Shown: positions 1 to 6,360, counted from the stretch's first letter. The stretch is DNA of 7,017 bases from Terriglobia bacterium (GCA_030049455.1 JASIKV010000326.1:1-7017); one strand, 5' to 3'. The notes: generated by a model from the sequence alone, not told the origin. Made by a program: numbers and translations.

Positions 1-79
1 TGTGTTGCGAGGATTGGAGTTATGGCGAAGTAAAGTCGCCGCTACGATGCCAATTATGCGTTTTTCCGCAGCCTCTGAA

Positions 80-92
80 GCCCCGCCCTTCC
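80..92 (+). repeat. Fragment matching the palindromic repeat arm at 5102-5114
   Basis: The 13 bases GCCCCGCCCTTCC are identical to the start of the right arm of the palindrome between the two permease genes. The matching left arm is missing here, and the sequence continues into CGCCGCCGC rather than CAC. This could be a decayed or truncated copy of the same repeat family. A chance match is also possible in a C-rich stretch, so the call is tentative. Confidence 0.35.
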
Positions 93-133
93 GCCGCCGC
101 ACGCCGCATCCTGGAGCGCAGCGAGTTTCCGCG

Positions 134-181
134 TTAACCCTTACCCTTTAACCTTTACCCTTTCCGCTTTATCCTTTACCC
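134..181 (+). repeat. Degenerate heptamer array (TTTACCC-like) before trpE
   Basis: Reading in steps, the units are TTAACCC (134), TTACCC (141, one base short), TTTAACC (147), TTTACCC (154), TTTCCGC (161), TTTATCC (168) and TTTACCC (175). They are followed by TTAATTTC and then the trpE ATG at 190. The strand is almost purely pyrimidine plus A, with only two G after position 133. The array ends 8 bases before the start codon and occupies the place where a ribosome binding site would be expected. Its role is unknown. It could be a simple repeat that expanded by slippage, or an unstructured leader that helps ribosome access. Confidence 0.7.
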
Positions 182-189
182 TTAATTTC

Positions 190-1740
190 ATGTCCGACTC
201 TCTTCCCAGTTTTGCCGAGTTCAAAAAGCTAGCGGGGCGCGGCAATGTGGTGCCGGTGTATCGCACGATTGTCGCTGATCTACTGAGCCCGGTTTCCGCA
301 TTCCTTCGACTTTCGCCCCAGCATGGGCGGGAGGGGAACCGGCATCCTTACAGCTTCCTGCTGGAAAGCGTGGAGGGCGGCGAGCGGGTGGGGCGTTACA
401 CGTTCTTCGGCGTCGATCCCTTCCAGATTGTTTCCTGCCGGGGCGACCGCATCACGGTGCAGCACGGGGAGGGCTCGACCGAGCAGAGAGTGGACCGGCG
501 GCGCGTGCAACGGAATCCGCCGCCGCGGGAAGAGACCGGCAACATTTTTGAATTCCTTCGCAGTTTGGGCGCGCGCTACCATTCCGTGGAAATTCCCGGC
601 TTGCCGCCCTTTACCGCCGGCGCCGTGGGATATCTCTCTTACGAATTCGTCCGAATGTTGGAGCGCCTGCCTCCGCGCGTGCCCGCCGATGTGGACCTTG
701 ACGACGCGGTGTTCATGTATTTTTCGACCGTGCTGGCCTTTGACCACGTGCTGCACCGCCTCTGGCTGATTTCAAACGTGCTGACGGAGGAGGGCGGCGG
801 AAGCCTGCGCGCCAAGTACAACGCAGCGTGCCGCCATCTGGACGATCTTGAGGAGCAGCTTCGCCGGCCGCTGCACGTCGCGCACGTTCCTCTTCCCGCT
901 GGAAAATTGCGCGTGCGCGCCAACATGACGCGCGATGATTATGAGGCGATGGTGGAACGTTCCAAGGAATACATCCGCGCGGGCGACATTTTCCAGGTGG
1001 TTCTCTCGCAGCGCATGAAAGTTCCCGTGCGCGTTCCGGCCTTCGACGTTTACCGCGCCCTGCGCGCCGTCAACCCCTCGCCCTACATGTACTACCTGCG
1101 CATGGGGGAATCCACCGTGCTGGGCTCGTCGCCGGAGATGTTGGTGAAGGTTGCGGGCAGTGATGTGGAATACCGCCCCATCGCCGGCACGCGTCCACGC
1201 GGCAAAACCGAAGAAGAGGACAAGCGACTGGAGCAGGAACTCCGCTCCGACGCCAAGGAGCTGGCCGAGCACATCATGCTGGTGGACCTCGGGCGCAATG
1301 ACGTGGGGCGCGTCTCGGAATTCTCCAGCGTCAAGCCGCGCGAGGTGATGTTTGTCGAGCGCTACTCGCACGTGATGCACCTGGTTTCGCAAATCACGGG
1401 CCGGCTGCGCCCGGACGCGGACAGTTACGCCGCGCTGGCCGCCTGTTTCCCCGCCGGAACGCTGACCGGAGCGCCCAAAGTCCGCGCCATGGAAATTATC
1501 GATGAGCTTGAGCCCACGCGCCGCGGCCTCTACGGCGGCTCCGTGCTTTATCACGATTTTTCCGGCAACCTGAACTCCTGCATCGTCATCCGCACCGTGC
1601 TGATCAAGAACAAAGCCGCATACCTGCAAGCCGGCGCCGGAATCGTGGCCGACTCCGTCCCCGAGCGCGAGTACGAAGAGTGCCAGAACAAGGCCCGCGC
1701 TGTGCTGCGCGCGTTCGAGCTGGCGGAAAAAGGATTGTGA
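190..1740 (+). CDS. trpE: Anthranilate synthase component I (TrpE)
   Basis: TrpE converts chorismate to anthranilate in the cytoplasm, the first committed step of tryptophan synthesis, using ammonia delivered by the TrpG glutaminase. The 516 residues are full length for the family. The N-terminal domain carries the LLES motif (57-60) that forms part of the tryptophan feedback site, matched by NPSPYMYYL (295-303). The C-terminal chorismate-binding domain shows PIAGTRPRG (330-338), HIMLVDLGRND (361-371), FPAGTLTGAPK (420-430) and GAGIVADSVPEREYEEC (482-498). Feedback inhibition by tryptophan is therefore likely. The start at 190 is the first ATG after an in-frame stop at 76, and it gives the usual TrpE opening (SFAEFKKLAGRGNVVPVYR). 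No Shine-Dalgarno precedes it. No trpG or trpD follows; an export operon comes next. Aminodeoxychorismate synthase (PabB) or a salicylate-type relative are the alternatives, but the LLES/NPSPYMYY pair and the domain order favour TrpE. Confidence 0.95.
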   Translation: MSDSLPSFAEFKKLAGRGNVVPVYRTIVADLLSPVSAFLRLSPQHGREGNRHPYSFLLESVEGGERVGRYTFFGVDPFQIVSCRGDRITVQHGEGSTEQRVDRRRVQRNPPPREETGNIFEFLRSLGARYHSVEIPGLPPFTAGAVGYLSYEFVRMLERLPPRVPADVDLDDAVFMYFSTVLAFDHVLHRLWLISNVLTEEGGGSLRAKYNAACRHLDDLEEQLRRPLHVAHVPLPAGKLRVRANMTRDDYEAMVERSKEYIRAGDIFQVVLSQRMKVPVRVPAFDVYRALRAVNPSPYMYYLRMGESTVLGSSPEMLVKVAGSDVEYRPIAGTRPRGKTEEEDKRLEQELRSDAKELAEHIMLVDLGRNDVGRVSEFSSVKPREVMFVERYSHVMHLVSQITGRLRPDADSYAALAACFPAGTLTGAPKVRAMEIIDELEPTRRGLYGGSVLYHDFSGNLNSCIVIRTVLIKNKAAYLQAGAGIVADSVPEREYEECQNKARAVLRAFELAEKGL

Positions 1741-1742
1741 CC

Positions 1743-1790
1743 GTGGCACGGCCATCCTGGCCGTGATCATGGGCTGGAAGCCCATGCCAC
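1743..1790 (+). repeat. Double-hairpin intergenic repeat closed by GTGG/CCAC
   Basis: This element consists of two perfect 8-bp hairpins inside a 4-bp closing stem. Hairpin 1 is CACGGCCA (1747-1754), loop TCC, TGGCCGTG (1758-1765). Hairpin 2 is CATGGGCT (1768-1775), loop GGA, AGCCCATG (1779-1786). The outer stem is GTGG (1743-1746) with CCAC (1787-1790). Only two bases (AT, 1766-1767) are unpaired between the hairpins, so the whole element can fold as a flush three-way junction. It begins two bases after the trpE stop. It resembles REP/BIME-type dispersed elements and shares its left edge GACCGTGG and right edge CCAC with the palindrome at 5083-5116. No T-run follows, so it is not a standard intrinsic terminator. 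It may protect or define the trpE mRNA 3' end. Confidence 0.85.
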
Positions 1791-1889
1791 ATACCTCCCG
1801 ATTTTCCCATGGCCGGAATGCACATCTTGGGGCAAAATAGAACAGAGTAATCGAGCATTCTGAGGACGCCCACAACTGGGAAACCTGTC

Positions 1890-1908
1890 CCGCCGCAGGA
1901 TTCGGCGG
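1890..1908 (+). other. Short inverted repeat upstream of the export operon
   Basis: CCGCCG (1890-1895) pairs with CGGCGG (1903-1908) across a 7-base loop, about 37 bases before the adaptor start. A competing small pairing, GGGA (1878-1881) with TCCC (1888-1891), overlaps its left arm. This may be a leader structure or operator, or chance in a G+C-rich intergenic stretch. The rest of 1791-1945 holds no gene and no promoter I would defend. Confidence 0.25.
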
Positions 1909-1945
1909 CCCGCTCACAATCTTCGTTTTGGGGCACTAAGAGAAC

Positions 1946-3178
1946 ATGCCGGCCGCCAACCTATCTTCGCTCAAGATTGACGATGCCCGCCGCTCGGGCG
2001 GTGGCGCCGGGAAGTTCTGGCGGATTTTCTCTGCCTCACTGGGATTGCTGGTCATCATCGGAGGCGGAGTGTTTGCCCTGCGCACGCGCGACCCGATGGT
2101 GGAGGTCGCCGCGGCGCGCCCGCCCGTCGCTCCCGAAGCGGAGACGCTGTTGAACGCCAGCGGCTACGTGACGCCGCGCGTGCGCGCCACGGTTGCCGCC
2201 AAAATCACCGGGCGCGTTACCGGCGTGTTCTTCGATGAGGGAATGAACGTTAAGGAAGGCCAGCTTCTGGCCACGCTCGACGATTCCGACATGAAGCGCG
2301 CGCTGGATGCCGCCGTGGCCGACCGCAATGCCTCGCAGGCCGCCATCGCCGATTTCCAGGTGCAGTTGAAATACGCGCAGATCAACCTGCACCGCACGCA
2401 GGAGCTTCACGACGCGCAGGTGCAAAGCCAGGACGCGCTGGACGTTGCCAAGACCAACGTAGACAGCCTGAACGCCAAAATCGCGCTCGCCAAGGACCAG
2501 GTTGTTTCCTCGGCAACGCGCATCCAGGAAGCGCAGCAGAACGTGGATAATTGCCAGATTCGCGCGCCCTTCACGGGCATCATCGTCTCCAAGGACGCAC
2601 AGGTGGGCGAAATGGTTTCTCCGCTTTCCGCGGGCGGCGGATTCACGCGCACGGGCATCGCCACGATCGTGGACATGAACTCCAACGAAATCGAAGTGGA
2701 CGTGAATGAGGCCTACATCGCCCGCGTGCAGCCGGGCCAGAAAGTAACGGCCACGCTCGACGCCTATCCCGACTGGCAGATTCCCTCGCACGTTCGCACC
2801 ATCATCCCCACCGCCGACCGCCAGAAGGCCACGGTAAAGGTGCGGATCTCCTTTGACCGGCTCGACCCGAAGATTCTGCCCGACATGGGCGTGAAGGTTG
2901 CGTTCCTGGGCAGCGAGCCTGCCCGGGCAAAGTCCAAAGGCGTGGAAAAAGCCCCGGCGGCGAAGGCCCTGATTCCCCAGAGCGCCGTGCACACCGATGG
3001 CGGAACCTCTTTCGTCTTCGCCGTGCGCGATGGGAAGCTTGAGCGCCGCGCCGTCACTCTGGGCGGCGGAATCGAGAGCGATGTGGAAGTGATCGCGGGC
3101 GTGAATCCCGGCGACGAAGTGGTGGTGAACGGCCCCGGGAATATGCACGACGGCCAGAAGGTGGAAGCGCACCCTTAG
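1946..3178 (+). CDS. Periplasmic adaptor (membrane fusion protein, HlyD/MacA type) of an ABC exporter
   Basis: The protein is inferred to link the ABC permeases encoded downstream to the periplasm or an outer-membrane exit duct. It has 410 residues. A basic N-terminus (R15, R16, K23, R26) precedes one membrane anchor at about 24-46 (rich in G, L, I and V), with no lipoprotein cysteine. Next comes the first half of the lipoyl-like barrel-sandwich domain (about 72-112), ending in DEGMNVKEGQLLATLD. A long Ala/Gln-rich helical hairpin follows (about 113-202), then the second lipoyl half with IRAPFTGIIVSKDAQVGEMV (205-224), a beta-barrel (about 248-320), and a membrane-proximal domain ending near residue 408 (GDEVVVNGPGNMHDGQKV). 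The ATG is fixed by an in-frame TAA at 1937-1939; its ribosome binding site is weak (AAGAGA, very close to the start). The gene is the first of four, which separates it from RND-pump adaptors. The substrate is not predictable. Confidence 0.9.
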   Translation: MPAANLSSLKIDDARRSGGGAGKFWRIFSASLGLLVIIGGGVFALRTRDPMVEVAAARPPVAPEAETLLNASGYVTPRVRATVAAKITGRVTGVFFDEGMNVKEGQLLATLDDSDMKRALDAAVADRNASQAAIADFQVQLKYAQINLHRTQELHDAQVQSQDALDVAKTNVDSLNAKIALAKDQVVSSATRIQEAQQNVDNCQIRAPFTGIIVSKDAQVGEMVSPLSAGGGFTRTGIATIVDMNSNEIEVDVNEAYIARVQPGQKVTATLDAYPDWQIPSHVRTIIPTADRQKATVKVRISFDRLDPKILPDMGVKVAFLGSEPARAKSKGVEKAPAAKALIPQSAVHTDGGTSFVFAVRDGKLERRAVTLGGGIESDVEVIAGVNPGDEVVVNGPGNMHDGQKVEAHP

Positions 3179-3182
3179 GAGG
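3177..3182 (+). promoter_or_regulatory. Shine-Dalgarno of the ABC ATPase gene, overlapping the adaptor stop
   Basis: AGGAGG starts inside the adaptor stop codon (TAG, 3176-3178) and lies 5 bases before the ATPase ATG at 3188. It is a near-perfect site and supports both the start choice and tight translation coupling between adaptor and ATPase. Confidence 0.85.
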
Positions 3183-3187
3183 GTTGC

Positions 3188-3931
3188 ATGGTCAGTGTCA
3201 ATGCCGACGGGAATTCCAAAGCCCTGATTCAGGTCCGCGGGCTCAACAAGACCTATCGCCGCGGCGGCGAACCCATTCAGGTTTTGCAAGGCCTGAACCT
3301 GGACGTGGATAAAGGCGATTTTGTGGCGTTCATGGGTCCAAGCGGCTCGGGCAAGACGACGCTGCTGAATCTTCTGGGCGGGCTGGACGTTCCCACTGCC
3401 GGCGCAATTTCCGTGGCGGGCGATGAGATCACCCACATGTCGAGCGGCCGGCTGACGGAATGGCGCGCCCGTCACGTGGGATTTGTCTTTCAGATGTACA
3501 ACCTTGTTCCGGTGCTCACCGCCTCGCAGAATGTGGAATTGCCGTTGCTGCTCACGCGCCTCTCACGTTCGGAACGAAAGGCGCACGTGGAAGCGGCGCT
3601 GGCCATCGTGGGATTGCAGGGCCGGGCCGACCATTTCCCCCGCCAGCTCTCCGGCGGACAGGAACAGCGCGTGGCGATTGCGCGCGCGGTCGTTTCCGAT
3701 CCCACATTTCTGTTGTGCGACGAGCCCACGGGAGACCTGGACCGCAAGAGCGCGGACGAAATCATGGCGCTCATCGAAGAACTGGTCAGGCAGCACAAGA
3801 AGACCGTGTTGATGGTCACGCACGACCCGGTCGTGGCGGCGCGCGCGCATACCGTGCTTCACCTTGAAAAGGGCGTTCTGGTGGAAGCTGCAAAATCCTC
3901 TCCTGGGGCGGCAGCCGGAGGTGCGGCATGA
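3188..3931 (+). CDS. ABC transporter ATP-binding protein (MacB/LolD-like ATPase)
   Basis: This cytoplasmic ATPase is inferred to drive the two downstream FtsX-type permeases. The 247 residues contain a complete nucleotide-binding domain: Walker A GPSGSGKTT (50-58), Q-loop Gln102 in FVFQMYNLVPVLTASQNVELP, signature LSGGQ (154-158) followed by EQRVAIARA, Walker B TFLLCDEP (173-180) with catalytic Glu179, D-loop TGDLD (181-185) and switch His212 in MVTHD. The FQMYNLVPVLTASQNVELPL stretch is typical of the LolD/MacB/FtsE-like group that works with FtsX-domain permeases. A short low-complexity Ala/Gly/Ser tail ends the protein. The start has a strong Shine-Dalgarno, and the stop overlaps the next start as ATGA (3928-3931), so coupled translation is likely. 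All motifs are intact, so the protein should be an active ATPase. Confidence 0.95.
   Translation: MVSVNADGNSKALIQVRGLNKTYRRGGEPIQVLQGLNLDVDKGDFVAFMGPSGSGKTTLLNLLGGLDVPTAGAISVAGDEITHMSSGRLTEWRARHVGFVFQMYNLVPVLTASQNVELPLLLTRLSRSERKAHVEAALAIVGLQGRADHFPRQLSGGQEQRVAIARAVVSDPTFLLCDEPTGDLDRKSADEIMALIEELVRQHKKTVLMVTHDPVVAARAHTVLHLEKGVLVEAAKSSPGAAAGGAA
3917..3922 (+). promoter_or_regulatory. Shine-Dalgarno of permease 1, inside the ATPase gene
   Basis: GGAGGT lies 5 bases before the ATG at 3928 and within the last codons of the ATPase gene. With the ATGA stop/start overlap it fixes the permease 1 start. Confidence 0.8.
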
Positions 3932-5076
3932 AATTCTCAAGGCTCATCTGGGCCAATTTGACGCGTAAGAAGGTGCGGTTGCTGCTCACCCTGGGCTCGT
4001 TTGCCGTGGCTCTGTTCCTGTTCGCTTTTTTGGCGGTGGTCAGAGACGCGTTCAGCCGGGGCGGAGGGATTGCCTCCGCGAATCGCCTGGTGACCATCAA
4101 TCGAGTTTCGATCATTCAGAGCCTGCCGCTTTCTTATCGCGACAAAATCCAGAACATCCCCGGCGTCCAAAGCGTGACTCACGACAATTGGTTCGGCGCG
4201 GTTTATCAGGACGAGAAGAACTTCTTCCCGCAATTCGTCATCGACCCGGAGAACCAGCGCAAGGTTTATTCCGAGCTGGTGGTCCCTGACGATCAGTGGG
4301 GCAACTTCCTGAAGGACCGCCAGGGCGCAATTGCCGGCGACAGCACCGCCAAACGCTTCGGCTGGAAGATTGGCGATCGCATTCCCCTCAAGGCCACGGC
4401 CTATGGAGGCGGCGCGTGGGAATTCAATCTGGACGGCATCTACCACGGCACGCGCCCGGGGGATGACGAGACGCAGTTCTGGTTTCAGTGGGACTATTTT
4501 GAGGAGCGCGTCCCGCAGAGCTTCAAGGGGCAGGCCGGCTGGTACACCGTGCGGCTGAATTCGCCGGATGACGCTTTGCGCGTGGCCAAGACCATCGACG
4601 CTGATTTTGCCAACTCGCCCTACGAGACCAAGACCGACACGGAATCCGCCTTCGCGGAAAACTGGGTGAAACAGTTTGGGAACATCGAATTGCTGATTCT
4701 TTCCATCGGCAGCGTGGTTTTCTTCACGCTGCTTCTGGTAACAGGCAACACCATGGCGATTTCGGTTCGCGAACGCACGGGCGAATTGGCAATTCTGAAG
4801 GCGATCGGATTCAGGGACGGCTCGGTGCTCTTTTTTGTCCTGGCGGAAGCTCTGGCGATTGCGCTGGTGGGCGGCTTCGTGGGCCTGGGTCTGGCTCTGC
4901 TCGCCATTCCCATTCTCGGCCAGTCCATGAGCGGCATGCTGCCTCCGCTGGTCATCTCCAAAACCATGCTGGCGACGGCCTTGGGCTTCGCACTGCTGGT
5001 GGGGATGTGCAGCGGCCTGCTGCCCGGCATCGGAGCCATGCGCCTGCGCGTGGTCGATGCGTTACGCAGAATTTGA
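3928..5076 (+). CDS. ABC transporter permease 1 (MacB/FtsX type)
   Basis: This is an inner-membrane subunit of the exporter, 382 residues long. A basic cytoplasmic N-terminus (LTRKKVR, 11-17) leads into membrane segment 1 (about 18-39). A periplasmic MacB-like domain follows (about 40-245), with Trp/Phe/Tyr-rich patches (DNWFGAVYQDEKNFFPQF; TQFWFQWDYFEERV). The C-terminal FtsX domain has membrane segments at about 252-274, 298-330 and 345-367. The cytoplasmic stretch ERTGELAILKAIGF (282-295), after segment 2, is the usual FtsX coupling region that contacts the ATPase. Four segments with a large loop after the first is the standard type VII/MacB topology. The stand-alone permease has no fused ATPase, unlike true MacB. 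Permease 2 follows but is clearly different in sequence, so a heterodimer is likely. The aromatic-rich periplasmic domain could help bind the substrate or the adaptor, which is inference. Confidence 0.92.
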   Translation: MKFSRLIWANLTRKKVRLLLTLGSFAVALFLFAFLAVVRDAFSRGGGIASANRLVTINRVSIIQSLPLSYRDKIQNIPGVQSVTHDNWFGAVYQDEKNFFPQFVIDPENQRKVYSELVVPDDQWGNFLKDRQGAIAGDSTAKRFGWKIGDRIPLKATAYGGGAWEFNLDGIYHGTRPGDDETQFWFQWDYFEERVPQSFKGQAGWYTVRLNSPDDALRVAKTIDADFANSPYETKTDTESAFAENWVKQFGNIELLILSIGSVVFFTLLLVTGNTMAISVRERTGELAILKAIGFRDGSVLFFVLAEALAIALVGGFVGLGLALLAIPILGQSMSGMLPPLVISKTMLATALGFALLVGMCSGLLPGIGAMRLRVVDALRRI

Positions 5077-5082
5077 GGGACC

Positions 5083-5116
5083 GTGGAAGGGCGGGGCTTC
5101 TGCCCCGCCCTTCCAC
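5083..5116 (+). repeat. Perfect 15-bp-stem palindrome inside the export operon
   Basis: GTGGAAGGGCGGGGC (5083-5097), loop TTCT, GCCCCGCCCTTCCAC (5102-5116). The arms are perfectly complementary and very G+C-rich. The element begins 6 bases after the permease 1 stop and fills most of the 62-base gap before permease 2. Its left context GACCGTGG (5079-5086) is identical to that of the element after trpE (1739-1746), and both end in CCAC, so I assign them to one family of dispersed intergenic repeats. No T-run follows, so it should not act as a simple intrinsic terminator. It may stabilise the upstream mRNA end or lower permease 2 expression relative to permease 1. Confidence 0.88.
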
Positions 5117-5128
5117 CCACGATTCACT

Positions 5129-5132
5129 GGAG
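5129..5132 (+). promoter_or_regulatory. Shine-Dalgarno that decides the permease 2 start
   Basis: GGAG lies 6 bases before the ATG at 5139. An upstream in-frame ATG at 5007 exists, but it would place 44 unlikely residues across the end of permease 1 and the palindrome. The site at 5129 therefore marks the true start. Confidence 0.8.
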
Positions 5133-5138
5133 TTAAAA

Positions 5139-6308
5139 ATGGCAATTCCGGTCATCTACAATTTCCGCAGCGTGAAGGAGCGATGGACTTCCGCCATCGT
5201 CGCGGTTCTGGGCATTGCCGGAACCGTGGGCGTGTTTGTGGCCATGCTCGCACTGGCCCGGGGGTTTCGCGCCACGCTGGTTTCATCGGGTTCCTATGAC
5301 AATGCCATTGTGATGCGCGCCGGCGCCACCTCCGAAATGATGAGCGGCATTACGCTTGACACGGTCAAGATTCTTCAGGACGAGCCCGGCGTGGCGCGTC
5401 TGGAGGGGCAGCCCATGGTGACTTCGGAAGTCGTGGTCGTCGCCCCCTTCCCGCTGCGCTCGACCGGCACGGATGCCAACGTGCAAGTGCGCGGCGTTTC
5501 AGCCAACGTGCTGACGGTGCGGAAAAACGTGAAAATCATCGAGGGGCGGATGTTCCAGCCCGGCCTTTCGGAACTGGTGGTGGGACGCAATGCCACGAAC
5601 ACCTACGCGGGCCTGACCCTTGGGAATCGCGTGCGATTCGGCGGCGGTGAATGGTCGGTGGTGGGAGTCTTTGATGCCGGCGATTCCGCCTTCGACTCCG
5701 AAGCCTGGTGCGACAGCCGCGTGCTCGACGATGTGTACAAGCGCCCGACGAACATTTTCCAGTCGGCCACGCTCCATTTGACTTCGCCGGACGCCCTGCA
5801 GGCGCTTAAAGACGCGGTGAGCAAAGATCCGCGCCTTGACGTGGACGTGGCCCGCGAAGTTGAGTACTACGCCAAACAGTCGCAAACCTTTACGCGCCTC
5901 ATCACCGTGCTGGGCGGTCTGGTCGCGGCCGTGATGGGCATCGGGGCAATTTTCGGCGCGCTCAATACCATGTATTCCGCCGTCTCCGAGCGCGGCCGGG
6001 AAATCGCCGTCATGCGCGCCCTGGGTTTTGGAGCGCTGGCCGTGGTCTTCTCGTTTCTGATCGAAGCCCTGCTGATTTCCTTTGTGGGAGGCGCGATCGG
6101 CTGCGTGGCCGTGCTGCCCTTGAACGGGTTCACAACCGGCACGATGAATTGGCAGACCTTCTCGCACATGGCTTTTGCCTTTCGAATCACGCCCAACCTG
6201 CTGGCGGGTGGAATCATCTTCGCGCTCGGCATGGGGGTGGCGGGCGGATTGCTGCCGGCGATTCATGCGGCAATGCGGCCCATCTCTTCCGCGCTTCGCT
6301 CTTTGTAG
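5139..6308 (+). CDS. ABC transporter permease 2 (MacB/FtsX type)
   Basis: This is the second inner-membrane subunit of the exporter, 389 residues from the ATG at 5139. It opens with a short basic N-terminus (NFRSVKERW, 8-16) and membrane segment 1 (about 17-40). The periplasmic MacB-like domain (about 41-250) contains the family pattern VRGVSANVLTVRKNVKIIEG (117-136), then MFQPGLSELVVGR (138-150) and a GNRVRFGGGEWSVVGVFD stretch (162-179). The FtsX domain has membrane segments at about 253-278, 298-326 and 353-377, with the cytoplasmic coupling motif ERGREIAVMRALGF (284-297). Topology matches permease 1, but the periplasmic domain is much more like canonical MacB/LolC-type domains. The two genes are therefore old paralogues or separate recruits rather than a recent duplication. 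They are inferred to act as a heterodimer on one ATPase dimer. Its separation from permease 1 by a palindrome is the only break in an otherwise compact operon. Confidence 0.92.
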   Translation: MAIPVIYNFRSVKERWTSAIVAVLGIAGTVGVFVAMLALARGFRATLVSSGSYDNAIVMRAGATSEMMSGITLDTVKILQDEPGVARLEGQPMVTSEVVVVAPFPLRSTGTDANVQVRGVSANVLTVRKNVKIIEGRMFQPGLSELVVGRNATNTYAGLTLGNRVRFGGGEWSVVGVFDAGDSAFDSEAWCDSRVLDDVYKRPTNIFQSATLHLTSPDALQALKDAVSKDPRLDVDVAREVEYYAKQSQTFTRLITVLGGLVAAVMGIGAIFGALNTMYSAVSERGREIAVMRALGFGALAVVFSFLIEALLISFVGGAIGCVAVLPLNGFTTGTMNWQTFSHMAFAFRITPNLLAGGIIFALGMGVAGGLLPAIHAAMRPISSALRSL

Positions 6309-6342
6309 TCGATAACTCCCGCCCACACTTTCGCCTTTGCGT

Positions 6343-6348
6343 TACAAT
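6343..6348 (+). promoter_or_regulatory. Possible -10 box for the fucose isomerase gene
   Basis: TACAAT matches the sigma-70 -10 consensus at five of six positions and would place transcription start near 6355, about 22 bases before the fucI start. No good -35 box lies 16-18 bases upstream (that area is C-rich), and there is no TGn extension. The region 6309-6376 has no hairpin, so readthrough from the export operon is equally possible. Confidence 0.35.
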
Positions 6349-6360
6349 GATGCGCCCGTT

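Larger units (their letters stand above)
1..189. other. Non-coding region upstream of trpE
   Basis: I find no gene here. In the trpE frame there are stops at 31-33 and 76-78 and no start codon between the second stop and 190. The only ATG-led reading frame in that frame is a four-codon one at 22-33 (ATG GCG AAG TAA). It has no Trp codons, so there is no sign of a trp leader peptide. A short inverted repeat, GGCGA (24-28) and TCGCC (36-40) with an 8-base loop, lies near the left edge. The rest contains a piece of an intergenic repeat and a heptamer array, listed separately. I see no convincing -35/-10 promoter pair. The trpE promoter may lie further upstream or be of a type I cannot recognise. 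Confidence 0.6.

Noticed and set aside
1..133. trp leader peptide and attenuator
   Set aside because: The only ATG-led frame near it in the trpE frame has four codons without Trp, and there is no terminator hairpin with a T-run before 190.
1744..1760. Sigma-54 promoter suggested by TGGCAC
   Set aside because: The TGGCAC is explained by the repeat, and no TTGC(A/T) element follows at the required spacing.
1743..1790. Rho-independent terminator after trpE
   Set aside because: The hairpins are strong, but they are followed by ATACCTCCCG with no T-run, and the double-hairpin structure fits a dispersed repeat better.
1827..1853. Sigma-70 promoter TTGGGG ... TAATCG before the export operon
   Set aside because: The spacer is 15 bases and both boxes match the consensus poorly. 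It is not distinguishable from chance.
772..1917. A 381-codon open frame on the - strand, opposite trpE
   Set aside because: The protein has low-complexity His/Arg/Gly composition and no motif, while the + strand carries all TrpE motifs. It also runs through the double-hairpin repeat.
2036..3475. A 479-codon open frame on the - strand, opposite the adaptor and ATPase genes
   Set aside because: It is the mirror of well-supported + strand genes in G+C-rich DNA. Its protein is His/Arg/Ala-rich with no recognisable domain, and it crosses a gene boundary.
5083..5116. Intrinsic terminator between the permease genes
   Set aside because: No T-run follows the stem (the next bases are CCACGATTCACTGG), and termination here would cut an operon whose products are expected to work together.
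5007..5138. Upstream start for permease 2 at 5007
   Set aside because: It would overlap the end of permease 1 and translate the palindrome. The ATG at 5139 has a proper Shine-Dalgarno and begins a normal FtsX-permease N-terminus.
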